From Margaritifera margaritifera (taxonomy: Eukaryota > Mollusca > Bivalvia > Unionida > Margaritiferidae), in NCBI GenBank assembly GCA_029931535.1, contig JAQPZY010000911.1:620001-684000 (forward strand): 64,000 nt of DNA, given 5' to 3'. Every line of letters begins with the position of its first letter. Position 1 is the first letter of the stretch. Below the pieces are notes generated by a model, which saw nothing but the letters and a program-made list of their open reading frames with translations, did not search any database and was not told where the DNA came from. A program made the translations under genes and the position numbers. This document shows positions 1 to 12,900 of this stretch, one piece after another.

Positions 1-125
1 GGTACCGGCAGATCTGGGTCTGTGCAGTTTTTTTGGGAGTAATCAGTAGCATTATGTGATAGCAGATAAGAGTCTATGTTGTTTGCAGTTGGATTTGAGT
101 TGTAAGTGAGTGTATACAGTATATA
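1..125 (+). repeat. Double-hairpin MITE, partial copy cut by window edge
   Basis: This is the right half of the MITE described at 44150-44370: the hairpin arms with GGCAGATCTGGGTCTGTGCA, then GTCTATGTTGTTTGCAGTTG and a degraded terminal repeat (gtaagtgagtgtatacagta). It starts before the window. Confidence 0.75.
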
Positions 126-434
126 AATGTGTATCATTTCTTTTGTTTTGCCCCCTTTACATTTACCAAGAAATGGTAAATAGGTCACAAATAACAATCA
201 TAATGTCATCCTGCATTTAACTGGCAGTCAACTTTGGGTTACAGATATTCCTTTTTTTTCTCTATAAACCACTTTTATGTTTTATTACTCATTTATATGA
301 TTTTAAGTTATAGTGGTTGTAAAAATAGGATAAAATATTAAAATGAGCAAAATTTTTGATAATGATAAACTGTTAACATTTCTGGTGGGTTTTTTATCTT
401 TTTTTTCATTGGGTTTTTTTTGGTGAGTTTTAAT
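126..434. other. AT-rich intronic DNA, nothing recognised
   Basis: This is AT-rich sequence upstream of the first visible NEK exon. No exon-like open frame with splice sites was seen. Confidence 0.5.
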
Positions 435-605
435 GACACTTTTAACACATCATTGGCTATATCATGCAGAGGAAATGGGAGCTGAGTGCCTTTCCCAAGG
501 ACACGCCGACGCAGCCAACTTGGGCTGGCCTGGATGGGTATTAAACCTGCAACCCTTCGATTACAAGTCCCATGCTCTACTAACCATGGCTCCCATAGAC
601 TTTTC
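435..605 (-). repeat. tRNA-derived SINE (family B)
   Basis: Read on the - strand, it starts with a tRNA-like head: an A-box-like stretch (ggttagtagagcatggga) and a B-box-like stretch (aagggttgcaggtttaatac). A body with ccttgggaaaggcactcagc and a tail cattaaaactcacc follow. A second copy of the same family is at about 57115-57285. It lies just upstream of a NEK exon. Confidence 0.7.
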
Positions 606-683
606 TGATAAATTTTGTACATAGAACAGGCAATACAAATTTACATTTTTTGTCAGCAAGGGCCAACAATTTTTTTATTTCAG

Positions 684-785
684 GCTGTGGGGTGTCTGCT
701 GTATGAGATGTGTGCACTTAAACCTCCATTTGATGCTCAAAGTCTTATCAGTTTGTTTTTCAAAATTATCAAAGGTGAATTTGAG
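684..785 (+). CDS. NEK kinase exon: kinase subdomains IX-X
   Basis: The exon has 34 codons, with acceptor ..tttcag and donor gtaaac, and phase 0 on both sides. It starts at the Ala-Val-Gly that normally follows 'DIW' in NEK kinases, so the preceding exon should end in Trp. LLYEMCALKPPFDAQSL and KIIKGEFE are typical of the NEK F- and G-helix region. Confidence 0.88.
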
Positions 786-3700
786 GTAAACATAATTATG
801 TATGCTTGTGGATGTAAATGTTCATGAATATACAGAGCTTTTTAGATATCATGTCATTTGTTGTCTGCCTTTTCTTTGAAAAGTAGGTATACTAAGGTGA
901 GCGTTTCCGTTTATCCCTCATACCTTTCCTTCCATCTTTCTGTCCATCCATACTTTCATTTAGTTATTACTGTTTCAACCAAATTTAGTATGAAGCTTGG
1001 TATTGAGGAGACCTTGGCTGAGTTCAGTTATCAACTTTTATTCATAGTCATTTAGCGAGTTATAGTCCCTGATTGTCAGACCCACCCATTTTCATTTTCA
1101 CACAGTAACTCCGTAATTATTTTTGCATTTCAATTAATTTTGGTATAAAGCTTGATATTGATTAAACCTTGGTTCAGTTTGATTTTCAGCATCCTGTCAT
1201 CATTCTCCATCACTATTTAGGGCAGGTATAGCTTGTAATTGTTAGATCCACCCACTCCCTTAATTATGATTTGTTTCCACACACTAACTCCATTAATTAT
1301 GATTGGATTTTAACCAAATTTTGTAGCCAGCTTTATATTGATGAGACCTCAGATGATTCTGATTATCGATGTTTTATGTCTTCATTTAACCCTGATTGTT
1401 AGACCAACCCATGCGCTTTATTTCTGCACAATAACAGCTTTATTTTCATTTTAAATACAAAAAATGTTTGAAAAATATTTGGCAGAAAATTTGATATTGA
1501 TAGAACATTGGCATTATTTAGTGGAGTTACAGCCCCTTATTGTTACTCACATTCATTCTGTACAACAAGAGGTCCCGGGATGGCTGAGTGGTTTAAGGTG
1601 CTCACCTTTACAGATCACTGACATCTCACCTCTGTCCTAGTGGGTTCAAGTCTCAGCTTGGCCAATGAGGGTATGTGAGAAAGTTTGCCAGTATCTTCCT
1701 GTGGGTCGGTGGTTCTTCCCGGGGTTTTCCAGGGTTCTTACTCCACCAAATATACCTGTCACCATGTTTAGCCTATCATGTGCTGAAAAATGGCATTAAA
1801 CCAACAAAACAAACAAAACATCTGTACAATAACTCTCTTAATTATAATTTGATTTCAATCAAATTTAGCATGTAGTTTGAGAATAATGAGAGCTTGGCTG
1901 AGTTTGTTAGTTTTTTAGGTCACCATTTAGTAGAGTTACATCCCCTGATGATCAGACACTTTCACTTCTGTTTCTGTATTATAACTCACTTACATAATTG
2001 ATTTCAAACAAATTGAAAAGGCAGCTTGATATTGATGAGACCGCATCTGAATTTGATTGTCAGTGTTGCCAAGTTAAATTTTCAACATACAACATCATCT
2101 TTTAGAGGAGCTATGACCAATGATTGTCAGATTCATGCACTTTCCTTTCCATGCTAAAATTACCTGATTTTGGATTACAGCCAAATTTAGTATGTAGCTT
2201 TATATTGACGACATATTACCAGAATTTGATTTTCAGCATTCTACGTCATTTTTTCAGAGTTAGGGCCCATGAGTGTTGGACCCACCTAAGTTTGTTTCAT
2301 TGGAGCTCTATCGTAATTGTATTTGTCTGCCAATCTGTCCATACATCAATAGTTTGGTTTAACGAGATATCTTCACTGGGAATTTTGAGATTTTAACCAT
2401 ACTTGGTATGCAGATTTATACTGAAATTTCAAAAAGACTTCAATTTCAAGCCAACTTTGTCATCATTTAGAGGCAGTATGGTCCAGATTTTCCATCCTTC
2501 TAACTCCTAACCAAGGATTGTTGGATTTCAATCAGATTTGGTCTGTGGCTTTATGTTGATTAAACCTTGAAAGAAATTAATTCTGAGCCTTCCACATCAT
2601 CATTTACATGAGTTATATCCCTTAGAAGACTGACCTCCACAGCGAATCCCTAGCTCATTATTATGACCTTGCTTAATAAAGTCAGCAGAGCCCTTTAGTA
2701 ATCATATCCATTCATCTATCTGTCCATCCATCAGCAATTCGGTTTCCACAAGATAACTTCACGGGGAATTGTTGGATTTAACCAAATTTGGCATGTAGCT
2801 TTGTATTAATGGGATCTTGAATTCGGTATATTTACAGCTTTCCATAACGTGTCGTAGAAGAGGTTTGGCCCCTGATGTTCAGCCCTCCTAAATTTGGTTT
2901 CTGCAGCATAACTTTACTACAGAATTTAGAATTTGAGCCAAATTTCACATGCATCTTTATAATAAGACCTTGAATTAGTTCTATTTCTGGCATTCCACAA
3001 CATCATTTACAGGAATTATGGCCCATTGATTGTTTGTCCATGTGACTTTGGTTTCTACATCATCATTTCATCAAGGATTGTTGGATTTCATCCAAGTTTG
3101 GCATGCGGCTTTATACTGACCTTGAATAAATTGGGTTACCAGCAGTCCAAATCTTTATTTAGAGAAGTTATGGCCCCTGAATTCCCATTATCCCAGGGTT
3201 TTTTTTTATGTTTAATTTTCAGAATTCTACTACCCTTGAGATAAAATGTTGGGTAACAGTATCATTAGTGGAGTGATTGCTCATTTTTTCCAACTTTGTT
3301 TTTTGCACCAGGATCATCCAAGATTGCAAGCTTTAAATTGTTAAACTTTTACATGATTTTGACTGCCAGCATTTTTCACCATTATTATGTAGAGTTATGG
3401 CCCATTATTGTTGGATACACCCCAATGTGTTTCCACAAAGTTCCTCAGTTGAAGGCTCTGCTGAGCAAATTGTAGCAAGCAATGAACCCATTGCTAAAAG
3501 CTCGTGTTGAACTAAAAAGAAATGTTACATGCAACTTTATATTGACAGAACCTCATTGAAATTTGCTATCAGGCTTTCTAAGTCATCATTTAATGATGTT
3601 ATTGCCATTGAATGTTTAACCCATATACTTTTGTTCCAGCACAATAATTCTGAATGGTGCATTTACTGAAAGCAAAGTTTGTATGCTGCTTTATATTAAT

Positions 3701-6700
3701 GAGACCTCACCTGGGTTTGGTCTTTGTGTGTTCTACAATAGCTAGTGTCTTCCTTAGTGTACTATATCACCATCAACACCTAGCCTCTTCCGAATCAAAA
3801 CTTTACTTCATACTTGCAGTGTACTATATCACCATCAACACCTAGCCTCTTCCGAATCAAAACTTTACTTCATACTTGCAGTGTACTATATCACCATCAA
3901 CACCTAGCCTCTTCCGAATCAAAACTTTACTTCATACTTGCAGTGTACTATATCACCATCAACACCTAGCCTCTTCCGAATCAAAACTTTACTTCATACT
4001 TGCAGTGTACTATATCACCATCAACACCTAGCCCCTTCCACATCAAAACTTCACATCATACTTGCAGTGTACTATATCACCATCAACACCTAGCCTCTTC
4101 CGAATCAAAACTTCACTTAATACTTGCAGTGTACTATATCACCATCAACACCTAGCCCCTTCCACATCAAAACTTTACTTCATACTTGCAGTGTACTATA
4201 TCACCATCAACACCTAGCTCCTTCCACATCAAAACTTTACATCATACTTGTAGTGTACTATATCACCATCAACACCTTACCCCTTCCACATCAAAACTTC
4301 ACATCATACTTGCAGTGTACTATATCACCATCAACACCTAGCCCCTTCCACATCAAAACTTCACTTAATACTTGCAGTGTACTATATCACCATCAACACC
4401 TAGCCCCTTCTGCATCGAAACTTCACATCATACTTGCAGTGTACTATATCGCCATCAACACTTAGCCCCTTCCGCATCAAAGCTTCACTTCATACTTGCA
4501 GTGTACTATATCACCATCATCACCTAGCCCCTTCCACATCAAAACTTCACTTCATACTTGCAGTGAAAAGTGCAGGAAACCAATACCTGGAATTTGTTTT
4601 TATTCAAACTGATTGCCTATTTTTCTATGTACAGTTTAATTTTATTTAATTCATTCTTGCTAACCTATTTATTTAATTATAGTGAAAAGATTTGAAGACC
4701 GAAAGCTGTACATTCAGCCATCTTGTATTCACTTTACAGACAGGAAAATTCTCTGCAACTAAGCACAGTCAATTCTACTGTTTGAAATTCCATTAGTGAA
4801 GAAAACAAAATTCTTAATTTTCTTCAGTATCAGTCCTCTGCCAAAGGAGCATGTGCTCTTATTGATTTCCATGGAAGAACTTTAGCCTGAAATAGATTCT
4901 CTATTGGCCATTGTATGTAGTTGTAATCTTAGGCAAATTTTGTCTGTTTGACAGAGTATACCAAGCCAGTATTCCAAAGGTCTACAGGGCCTTGTAGCAA
5001 GCATTCTAGTGAAGACACCAGATGATCGACCAAGGTAAGTGTTGTATCCAGTCTGCAAAAAGATGTTATCCATCGAGTGTCAACTTTGTAAATGGTTTTT
5101 GATTTGAACGTAACATATTGTACATATAGTAATAACACCTAAAGGTTTGAGTGACATTTGTCGGCCCAAGTGAGCATGACTGTTAAACTGTATTTAGTGA
5201 CTAGTGCCTGATACATAAGTGAAGTGCACTAGTCGCTAAATTAAGTTCAACAGCCATGCACATGAGAACTATGAAAATATCGCTTTCACCTAAAGGCATA
5301 TAGTCATGATATGTTTTGCTATACAGAATTAAATAGAGGATAAAATAAAATATTTCACCAACATGCAATGTTTTCAGTATATTGCCATCATTGCTGGTGC
5401 TAAAATGATGTATTTTCTCATCTTTTGCAATATTGCATGTAGCATGGCATCTGAAATTTTTTGAACTTTCTTGCCATTTTCTTTTACTTTGCTGAATATC
5501 TAATAGCAAGCCCATCACTTCTTTTACCACTTTTTAAACTTGGCAAAAAAGATTGTGAACTGTGACTTCCATGAATTTGTTGGCCAGTAAAACTTTAGCA
5601 AAGACTGTGGTTCCAGAAATTATGTAATTGTACATGTGAACACTAGTTCATGGCCTGACAGCTGTAGTCTTTCACTTAAGGGTACTAGTTCATTTTCAGA
5701 GGTCATGCTAGCTTGTACATATGTCCAAGAGTGCTTACACTGCAATTTTGTATGCCTTGTCTTCAGGTTTGTGTAATCATACACTGACTATCAGTAACTG
5801 TCACAGAATAAGGTAGATAGCAAGGTTTAAGCTATGGCTAGCCAAAAAAAATTTTGTATCCCTGGATACATGTAAGAACCCAAAGCATACTCCTTAAAGC
5901 TCTTAGTTCTTCACAATATATCACTGGCATACAATGTTATGAGTTTGGTTATCTAAATTTCAGTCTATCATCTCAGTGGATTAGAGTATGACAGCCTAGA
6001 CTGGAGCTTAATTTTGTCCCAAAAGTGCAGCTCTTTAGAATCAAGTCGATGGAACCAAACTTAAAGATGGAGTTGTATATGCACTATATCATTATTAACA
6101 TGTCAACAACAAATATGGTGGTTTACATATTTTATTATAATGTCATTGACCTTGTGCACAATCTCAGCAAGGAGTGAAACCTGAGAGTCATAGAATCATA
6201 ATATGTTGAGAAAAAAAACCTGATAAAAGAATGCAGTCTTAACTGAGTGTGATAAAATAATGAAAGAGCTCAGTTTTCTCCAGGTGGCATTTTTTCAGTC
6301 ACTAGCCTGATAGGATGTGGAGGCGATCCCATCTGCTGGGGTGGTCTAGCCACCCCCGGTCCCTGACCGGTTTCGTTATCTATGTAACTCATCAGAGGGA
6401 ATTGGTCTTGTTGATTCATTTTTTCAACTGATCACTGTATCTTGTTGGTGTGGAGTTTATATACCCCTTGTCGCCAGTGCAGCCGCTTATTGGGTGGTGT
6501 GACAGTAGTTATCTCCCTTTTTATGAGGCTGTATTGTCATACCCTATTGTTGCAGCCGGTTTACTGTACCCCGATTGCATTCATGTTTGATGCAGCCAGG
6601 TTGTAAATAATATTTTTGTTTCGTGCAGCTGGGGTCGATTTAAGTGGCGTTTAAACATACAAACCTAAATAAGTTTTTACGTCAAGAATGGGTCAGTAAA

Positions 6701-9700
6701 GAAGTGACTAGAAAACTCTTTTTGAAATATTTATTTTCTAATTACAAGGACTTTTTATCCTGCATATTGTGAAAGAACACAGTTAATGACTGAATTGCAA
6801 GATATAAAACCGCTGTGGTATTATATAGGTTCGTAGTTGTGTTAGTGTTCGCCAGGATGTCAAATTGTTTATGTATTACCAATTCTGGCAGAATCAAGAG
6901 ATTGTCCACAGGGTTGATGTAAGGCCAAACTGTATCATGGTCCAATGGGTCCTTGAATGTGGAAAGTGTATCCTGAATATTTTCACTGGAGAAAACTGCC
7001 AGATCGGGTCCAAATGTCTCGACTGGCAGAATGTTCCAATTTGATGTAGGGCAAATTATGTACTCAAAAGAATATCCTGCATTGGAGTCAATTTCCATGA
7101 TTTCTGATACGTCACTCAAAGTAGGATGTAAGAGGGCGGTATCCCAGATTGTATCCGCCACCTTATCAGGTTGATATAGTTGCCGGTAGAAGAGACGTCC
7201 ATTGGAGTATGATTCTTCTTCACATGTTTTATGAGATCTACTTTCCGTTTGAAAATTTTATGACACTGGTGGCAGGTCACTCTCAAACCTAAATGTGTAA
7301 TATTGTTGTCTTTCTCTAAAGATTGGCAATGTTTGTTCGTCGCTTCACATAACACACATTGATGATTCATTTTTAATGTGTTGCGGTAGTGATGCAGGCT
7401 GATCACGTCATGGTTTATGATGTAATCAGACTAACTTAAGGGCGGTAATTGGAGGAAAGTGTTTCCTCAAAAGAGTTGATTTACTTCCAGCAAAAGACAT
7501 TAGGGCCTGAACATCCAAGTCTGCACGGGAGGAAAAAAAATTAATTAAGTTTGAAATGCCTGAGCTCCCATTTAATCAGAGATGTTGATCCCTACCAGCT
7601 GTAGAGTATGTAATTGGTGTATAAAATAAAGTTCTCTATCTTTCCGATTAATGTTGCTACTATTGAGCTCTGGATCAGATTGGATGATTTCTATTATCTG
7701 ATACTGAATACAATTAATGTTGTGCTCAGGTTGGTTAAAATGTTTAGACACTGGGGTCTCCTTATTACAGATGTCCCTTAAGTGTTCTTTAATTCTCACT
7801 TGGAATTCACTTTTGGTCTCACCTACATATTGTTTGCCACAGAGGTGGCAAGTGAGTAAATAAATAACATTACATGTAGTACAGTGACCTCTTAACTTTG
7901 AAGTATATTTGAGGTTTGTAAATGTGCTTCTAAATATTTTGGATTTGTCCATTTTCATGCAAAATGTGCAGTTAATGGTCTTGCAATCTAGTCCTTTGTT
8001 TGCGAACGTTTTGCCTGTAATACCTGGGTGTTTACTAGAAAACTTAGCTCTTATTAATTGGTTGCTTAGTTTAGAACCAATTCTCTGTGCAAAGATAATT
8101 TCCTTTTGGAACGTCTCGGGCAGAGTCAGGTTGACAATAGGCCAAAGAGATCTTATTGCACATTGGAGAAAATAATTATCTTTATCATATGTAACAATTG
8201 CTGGTATCACACTGCTAGATTTGTTAACCTTCTGAGTCAGATTAAGTAGATCTGAACGGTTTTTTAATCTTGCTTTAGTGAAAGCTTCTATTAAAGTTTG
8301 GCTCGGATAGCCTCTTCTTTTATAGAATTGGATGAGATCTGAAGCGTGTTTCTTGAAGTCCGATTCTTTAGTATAGATACGTTTAATTTGTAGCAGTTGA
8401 CTGTACAGACCTGATTTCTTGCAGTGGTCAGGGTGGTAGGAATCATAATGTAGATAGCAATGTTTATCTATAGGTTTACAGTATAAATCGAATAATATTT
8501 TATTATTTTCCCGAAATACAGTAGTATCAAGGAATGTGATTTTTTCCTTTTAGTATTCCATTGTAAATTTAATGGTTTTGTGATAACTATTACAGTATTG
8601 ACGGAATTCGTTTAATTCCAACTCGGATCCTGTCCAGATCATAAAGATGTCATCAATAAACCTCAGATAAATAAAAGGTTTATATGGTGCTAAGTTCAGC
8701 AGTTTATGTTCAAGATAACCCATAAAGATATTGGCATAGGACGGGGTAACTTTGGTTCCCATATCAGTGCCGCCAATTTGTAGGTAATGGGAGTCATTGA
8801 AGGTAAAATTATTGCAGTGTAGCACCAGTTTTAATAAGGCTGACATACTCTGATTGGAGGGATGATATTTGGGTTTATTTGCAGCTATAGAACTACTCAA
8901 CACCTGTGAGACAATGTTTCCAGTGGCCGTCAACATTTACCTGACACATCTTGTGTTACAGACCCTGCGTGAACTTTTTTTAGTGACTCGGAAGAAGAAT
9001 GTATGGAGCATGTAAATGGGCTCTAGGACCCGTACTAAATAGGCCAGCTTTAAAGGGCCATCGATCTGGTAGCTCAGGCTTATAGGCCAGAGGAGCACTC
9101 AGCTGAGGGAGGTCTGAGTCAAGGCTAGAGGAAGAATACATGACACAGCTTAGGCTGTACCCTCACCTAACTTTTTGATGATATCATCATCGCAGCCCTC
9201 AGACCAACCTTGGGCCAAGAGCGTTTATTTTTGGCATTGCTGATGGCTACCTCGACATGGGCTGTTCTGGCAGCCATCCGTATGTCATTTCTGAGGGTCG
9301 CATAAGTGCTCATCTCATCCAAAATGAGCGTGAACTCATCATTGGACAGGGAAGCCCTCACGAGGCTAATTCTGCTATGGAGTTGACCTTACCCTCTGCC
9401 AAGACCCGAATCTGATCATGTTTTTGAGCCTTAATGTGAAGGCATCGGACAGTAAAGTGTCCTGCCAGTGAGAAGAGTCCACACATGAGTGATACATTTT
9501 CCACAGATATAGCGAGAGGTGCAGCCACCAAAGTAGTGAGCACCTCCACACCCACGATCCCAACACATATGGCTACATTGCTAGATGCCACCACCATACC
9601 ATTGACACTGTTGACCACTCATCCATATTTTGTGCAGAGGGAGTGTCATTGCTCAATCTCCTTGAGCTGAGCCTCAATATCGCCAATCTTTTTCAGGTGG

Positions 9701-9876
9701 TAATTACGGGGCTTTCCTCGGGAGTCACACTGGGAAGCAAGGGATACATTACATCTTTAAATTGTCTAGATGATCTCTTCAGTAAGCAACAAAACATTAA
9801 CGAGAATGCTGCCCCTTACTATGGTTTGCACGATTCTAATAAAATAGATGTAACCAGAGTGTGGAGTATCAAGGGC

Positions 9877-9930
<54 letters not shown>

Positions 9931-12900
9931 GATTACCAACAAACCATACCTTAGTAGAAGACAAAGTTATAATAGGTGAGTCTGAGGTAAGGTCTTCTTT
10001 GAGGGATGAAAAGTAAACATCAAACTCACTACCATCAGGTATCCCAACAGTGCTTCCTGAAACCGTAAAATGGTAAAACGGTACATTGAAGGCTCGACCC
10101 CATCACTTTCCATGTGCATGGAAATGTAAGGACCATTTATAGTGGCTATTCTGGGGTTGCCTCAGGAATAAGTACAGTAAGGCCTAACACCTTCTGAAGT
10201 CATGGAGAAACTAGCCAAACCCGATAAAAAGATAGCGACATTAGTAGGATGCACCACCACATCAACATATGCTTTGGTAGCTGCATCCTGAGGAGCAGTT
10301 GGCTCTCCCACACCCACTGTTTTATTAGCTTTCATATCCAGGGGGATGGATATAGTGCCAAGGGAGGCTTTGCTGGGTGTCCGTGGTCATGACCTGGAAG
10401 GACAGGGTACTCTGACCTTCTGGCTCAGAAGATGTCACCAAGCCCGTCACCGTAATGCACTCAGTATGTCAGTCGTTGGGAGCCCACCTCCCATACTTGG
10501 ATTCCATACCTGGTGCTTTCATAACTAATGTCCTCGCACTATCACTTCTAATATATTAACCAAGTGTAGGGTGGTTGCAGATGTAGAGGCCATGTGAGCA
10601 TGTCACCTCGGAGGTTTAGCAGGTGTCCGTCCTGATCAGTCAGTGTAAAGTGCAGGCTGTAGATGTGGGGGTTTTGGCAGGGCAGGTAGAAAGGCAGCTG
10701 CAGCACAAAGGTAGGTGCTTGCCTGGGCTTACTTCATGTGGGAAGCTGTAGAGCACTTAACCTGGGCTGGCCTGACTGCGTCACAGGTGAGGTGGACATG
10801 ATCTGCATGATGCCTAGCATGACATGGTAGTCCAGGCAAAGGATGGCATCTGCAGGGTCAACCTTCTTGCACCACCCCAGCAGCATCCGCAGACTGGAGC
10901 GCACGATGTCTACGCAGTAGACCACCAAGGCATCCTCTATGGCTGCAGAAAGGATTGGACTGTTTGCATGAATGCTCACCTTGATGCTGTTGCCCCCCCC
11001 CCCCCCCCCGGGCCATGATCTGCTGCTGGCCCCCCTTGTTGATGACATCAATCTTATTGGCACCCATCTGCAGGTCCAGGTCACGCCTTGGTCAGAGGAA
11101 AACAATAGCTGATTGTTGGCCATAAGACTGCCAAATGGCTCAGTGCAAACATTTGGCCAGCTGTAGTAGCAACCCCAGCGCAATCTCCTGGTCATGACCG
11201 CAAGGGGCCTTAAGCAGCATTGGGAAGACCATGTTAAATGCCAGCTGCTTCGAGCTCACCGAGACCTTCTGGGTGGTGTGCGCCACGGTCTGCTCCTGGA
11301 TGATCCGCAACTGGGCTGACATGATTTTGCTGAGACTGTGGATGGTGCACACAAGTGTCTCCATGTCGCTGCCTTATGGTAAGTCATAAACATCATAAAA
11401 ATTCACTTTAATTAACGTCCTTTACATGGGCCTATCAATGGTGCCGGCCTAGTTAATTAGCTCCATGAACTTGTTTCCGGCTCAGTTGGCCCCAAAGAGC
11501 ACTTCACCATGGCTGACAAGTTTGTCCAAGGTCTTTGGGCAAAAGACTGCACCCCATGCTGCAGTCCCAGGTAGGCCTTTGCCTGTGCACAGCTGCTGCT
11601 GTAGGAGCTCACTCTGCACAGTTTTCTTCTTGTGTCTTATGTAGCTGCCCATTTTTCCTGCACCTTGTGCCAAAAACTGTTTCACTCCTCATCAGTACCC
11701 AACCAGACTCTTCAAATACAAACTCCACTGAATCCTGCCATGTCATCTAGCCACTTGGGAGCGATACCAATAAAGATTTGTCACCATCCTCACACTACTG
11801 CATGCTTGTTACAGGCGGGATGAAGGCCAAGCTCATGGTCAGCAGGCAAGCAGCCATCTGAGGATGGGCCTAATAGGCTGGAGCAATAGAGGCCTGTCTT
11901 GCATCCGTCCACTACAGCTCCAGGAGTTACTGGACAAAACAGGCTGTGTGGCAGATCTACCTGCTGGCGCTGTGCAAAGTCCACCTGAGTTTTAGCAACT
12001 CGACCCCCAACAAGGTGCACCAGGCTGACATCTTGTTCCTGCCGCACAAAGTTGGATGACACGTGTACAAGTACATGCTGACCGTGGTGGACATCTCCAG
12101 CTGCTACAAGGCAGCCAAGCCCTTGACAAGCAAGGAGAATACCAAGGTTTTCACTGCACTGATGTGCGGGAGCCACTCAAGTGGCCCAGGCTGCTCAGGT
12201 TGACCCTGGGCAGACGTTTATGGGTGCTGTGTTGCAGTTCCTAGCAAGGCATGGCATCCATGTTTGGCGAGGTGAGGTTGGTGTCAACCAGGCCCAGGGT
12301 ATTGTGAGCGGTTTAACTGAACCCTGGCTGAGTGGCTGTTTGGACATCAGTAAGCCCAGGAGCTGTTGCTTTCTGAAAAGGGGGTGGCAGCACACAGAAT
12401 GGAGTGGGTTCGGCAACTGCCAGCCATGGTGTCTGCTCTGAACGGAGAGGTGACCAGCAAGGCCAGTCAATGCCAATGCCTCACCTGCAACACCTTCAGT
12501 GTGCCAAAGAAAACCACCCAGGCAACCCCACAATGTGATGGCCCTGGTGCCACCCGACATGCCACTGATCCTGTATGGTCACCGGATACATACGTTACAC
12601 TCGACCTATGGGAAATTCCTGACCAGCCCATCATCTACCACCTTGATAACTACTCAGTCGGGTGGGTGATTGACCTCCTCTCCATGGGTTTGTGCAAAAA
12701 AAGTTGCAGGTTGTACCAGAGGATACTCAACTACCTCCCAAGGGTCTTCTCACCCAGCAAAAAGCAAATTGAGTCAAATTGGAGGTCCCAAGCTATAACG
12801 TCATGTCTTTGGAGTACCTGTCAAGTGAGCAGAGAGCAGAGATTCAGTCCCAACGGGAAATGGGGATCCCAGTGGAGTATGTGGCTTGAACGTATAAGAA

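Larger units (their letters stand above)
6295..8940 (-). mobile_element. Penelope-like retroelement (PLE), 5'-truncated
   Basis: On the - strand, in order: RT fingers/palm (8936 down), RT thumb, GIY-YIG endonuclease (to 7572), a C2H2 zinc-finger ORF (7406-6742), a non-coding end with a hammerhead ribozyme motif (6400-6360) and a 7-bp-stem hairpin (6338-6356). RT motifs before GTDMGTKVTP are absent, and a TAA directly precedes the remaining frame at 8936. So the 5' end is missing, and the element meets Polinton-derived sequence at about 8.94-8.99 kb. Its reading frames are much better preserved than those of the Polinton, so it is probably the younger insertion. The 3' boundary at about 6.29 kb is approximate. 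Confidence 0.85.

Noticed and set aside
1572..1660. Functional tRNA-Ser/Leu gene
   Set aside because: A and B boxes are present, but the acceptor stem and cloverleaf are not intact and it continues into a SINE body.
4124..4649. Open frames of 71-113 codons on the + strand
   Set aside because: They run across the 62-bp minisatellite, whose unit lacks stops; the predicted peptides are just the repeat read in rotating frames.
5201..5530. 109-codon - strand frame near the inverted repeat
   Set aside because: AT-rich, with no motif, and overlapping a non-coding foldback; probably chance.
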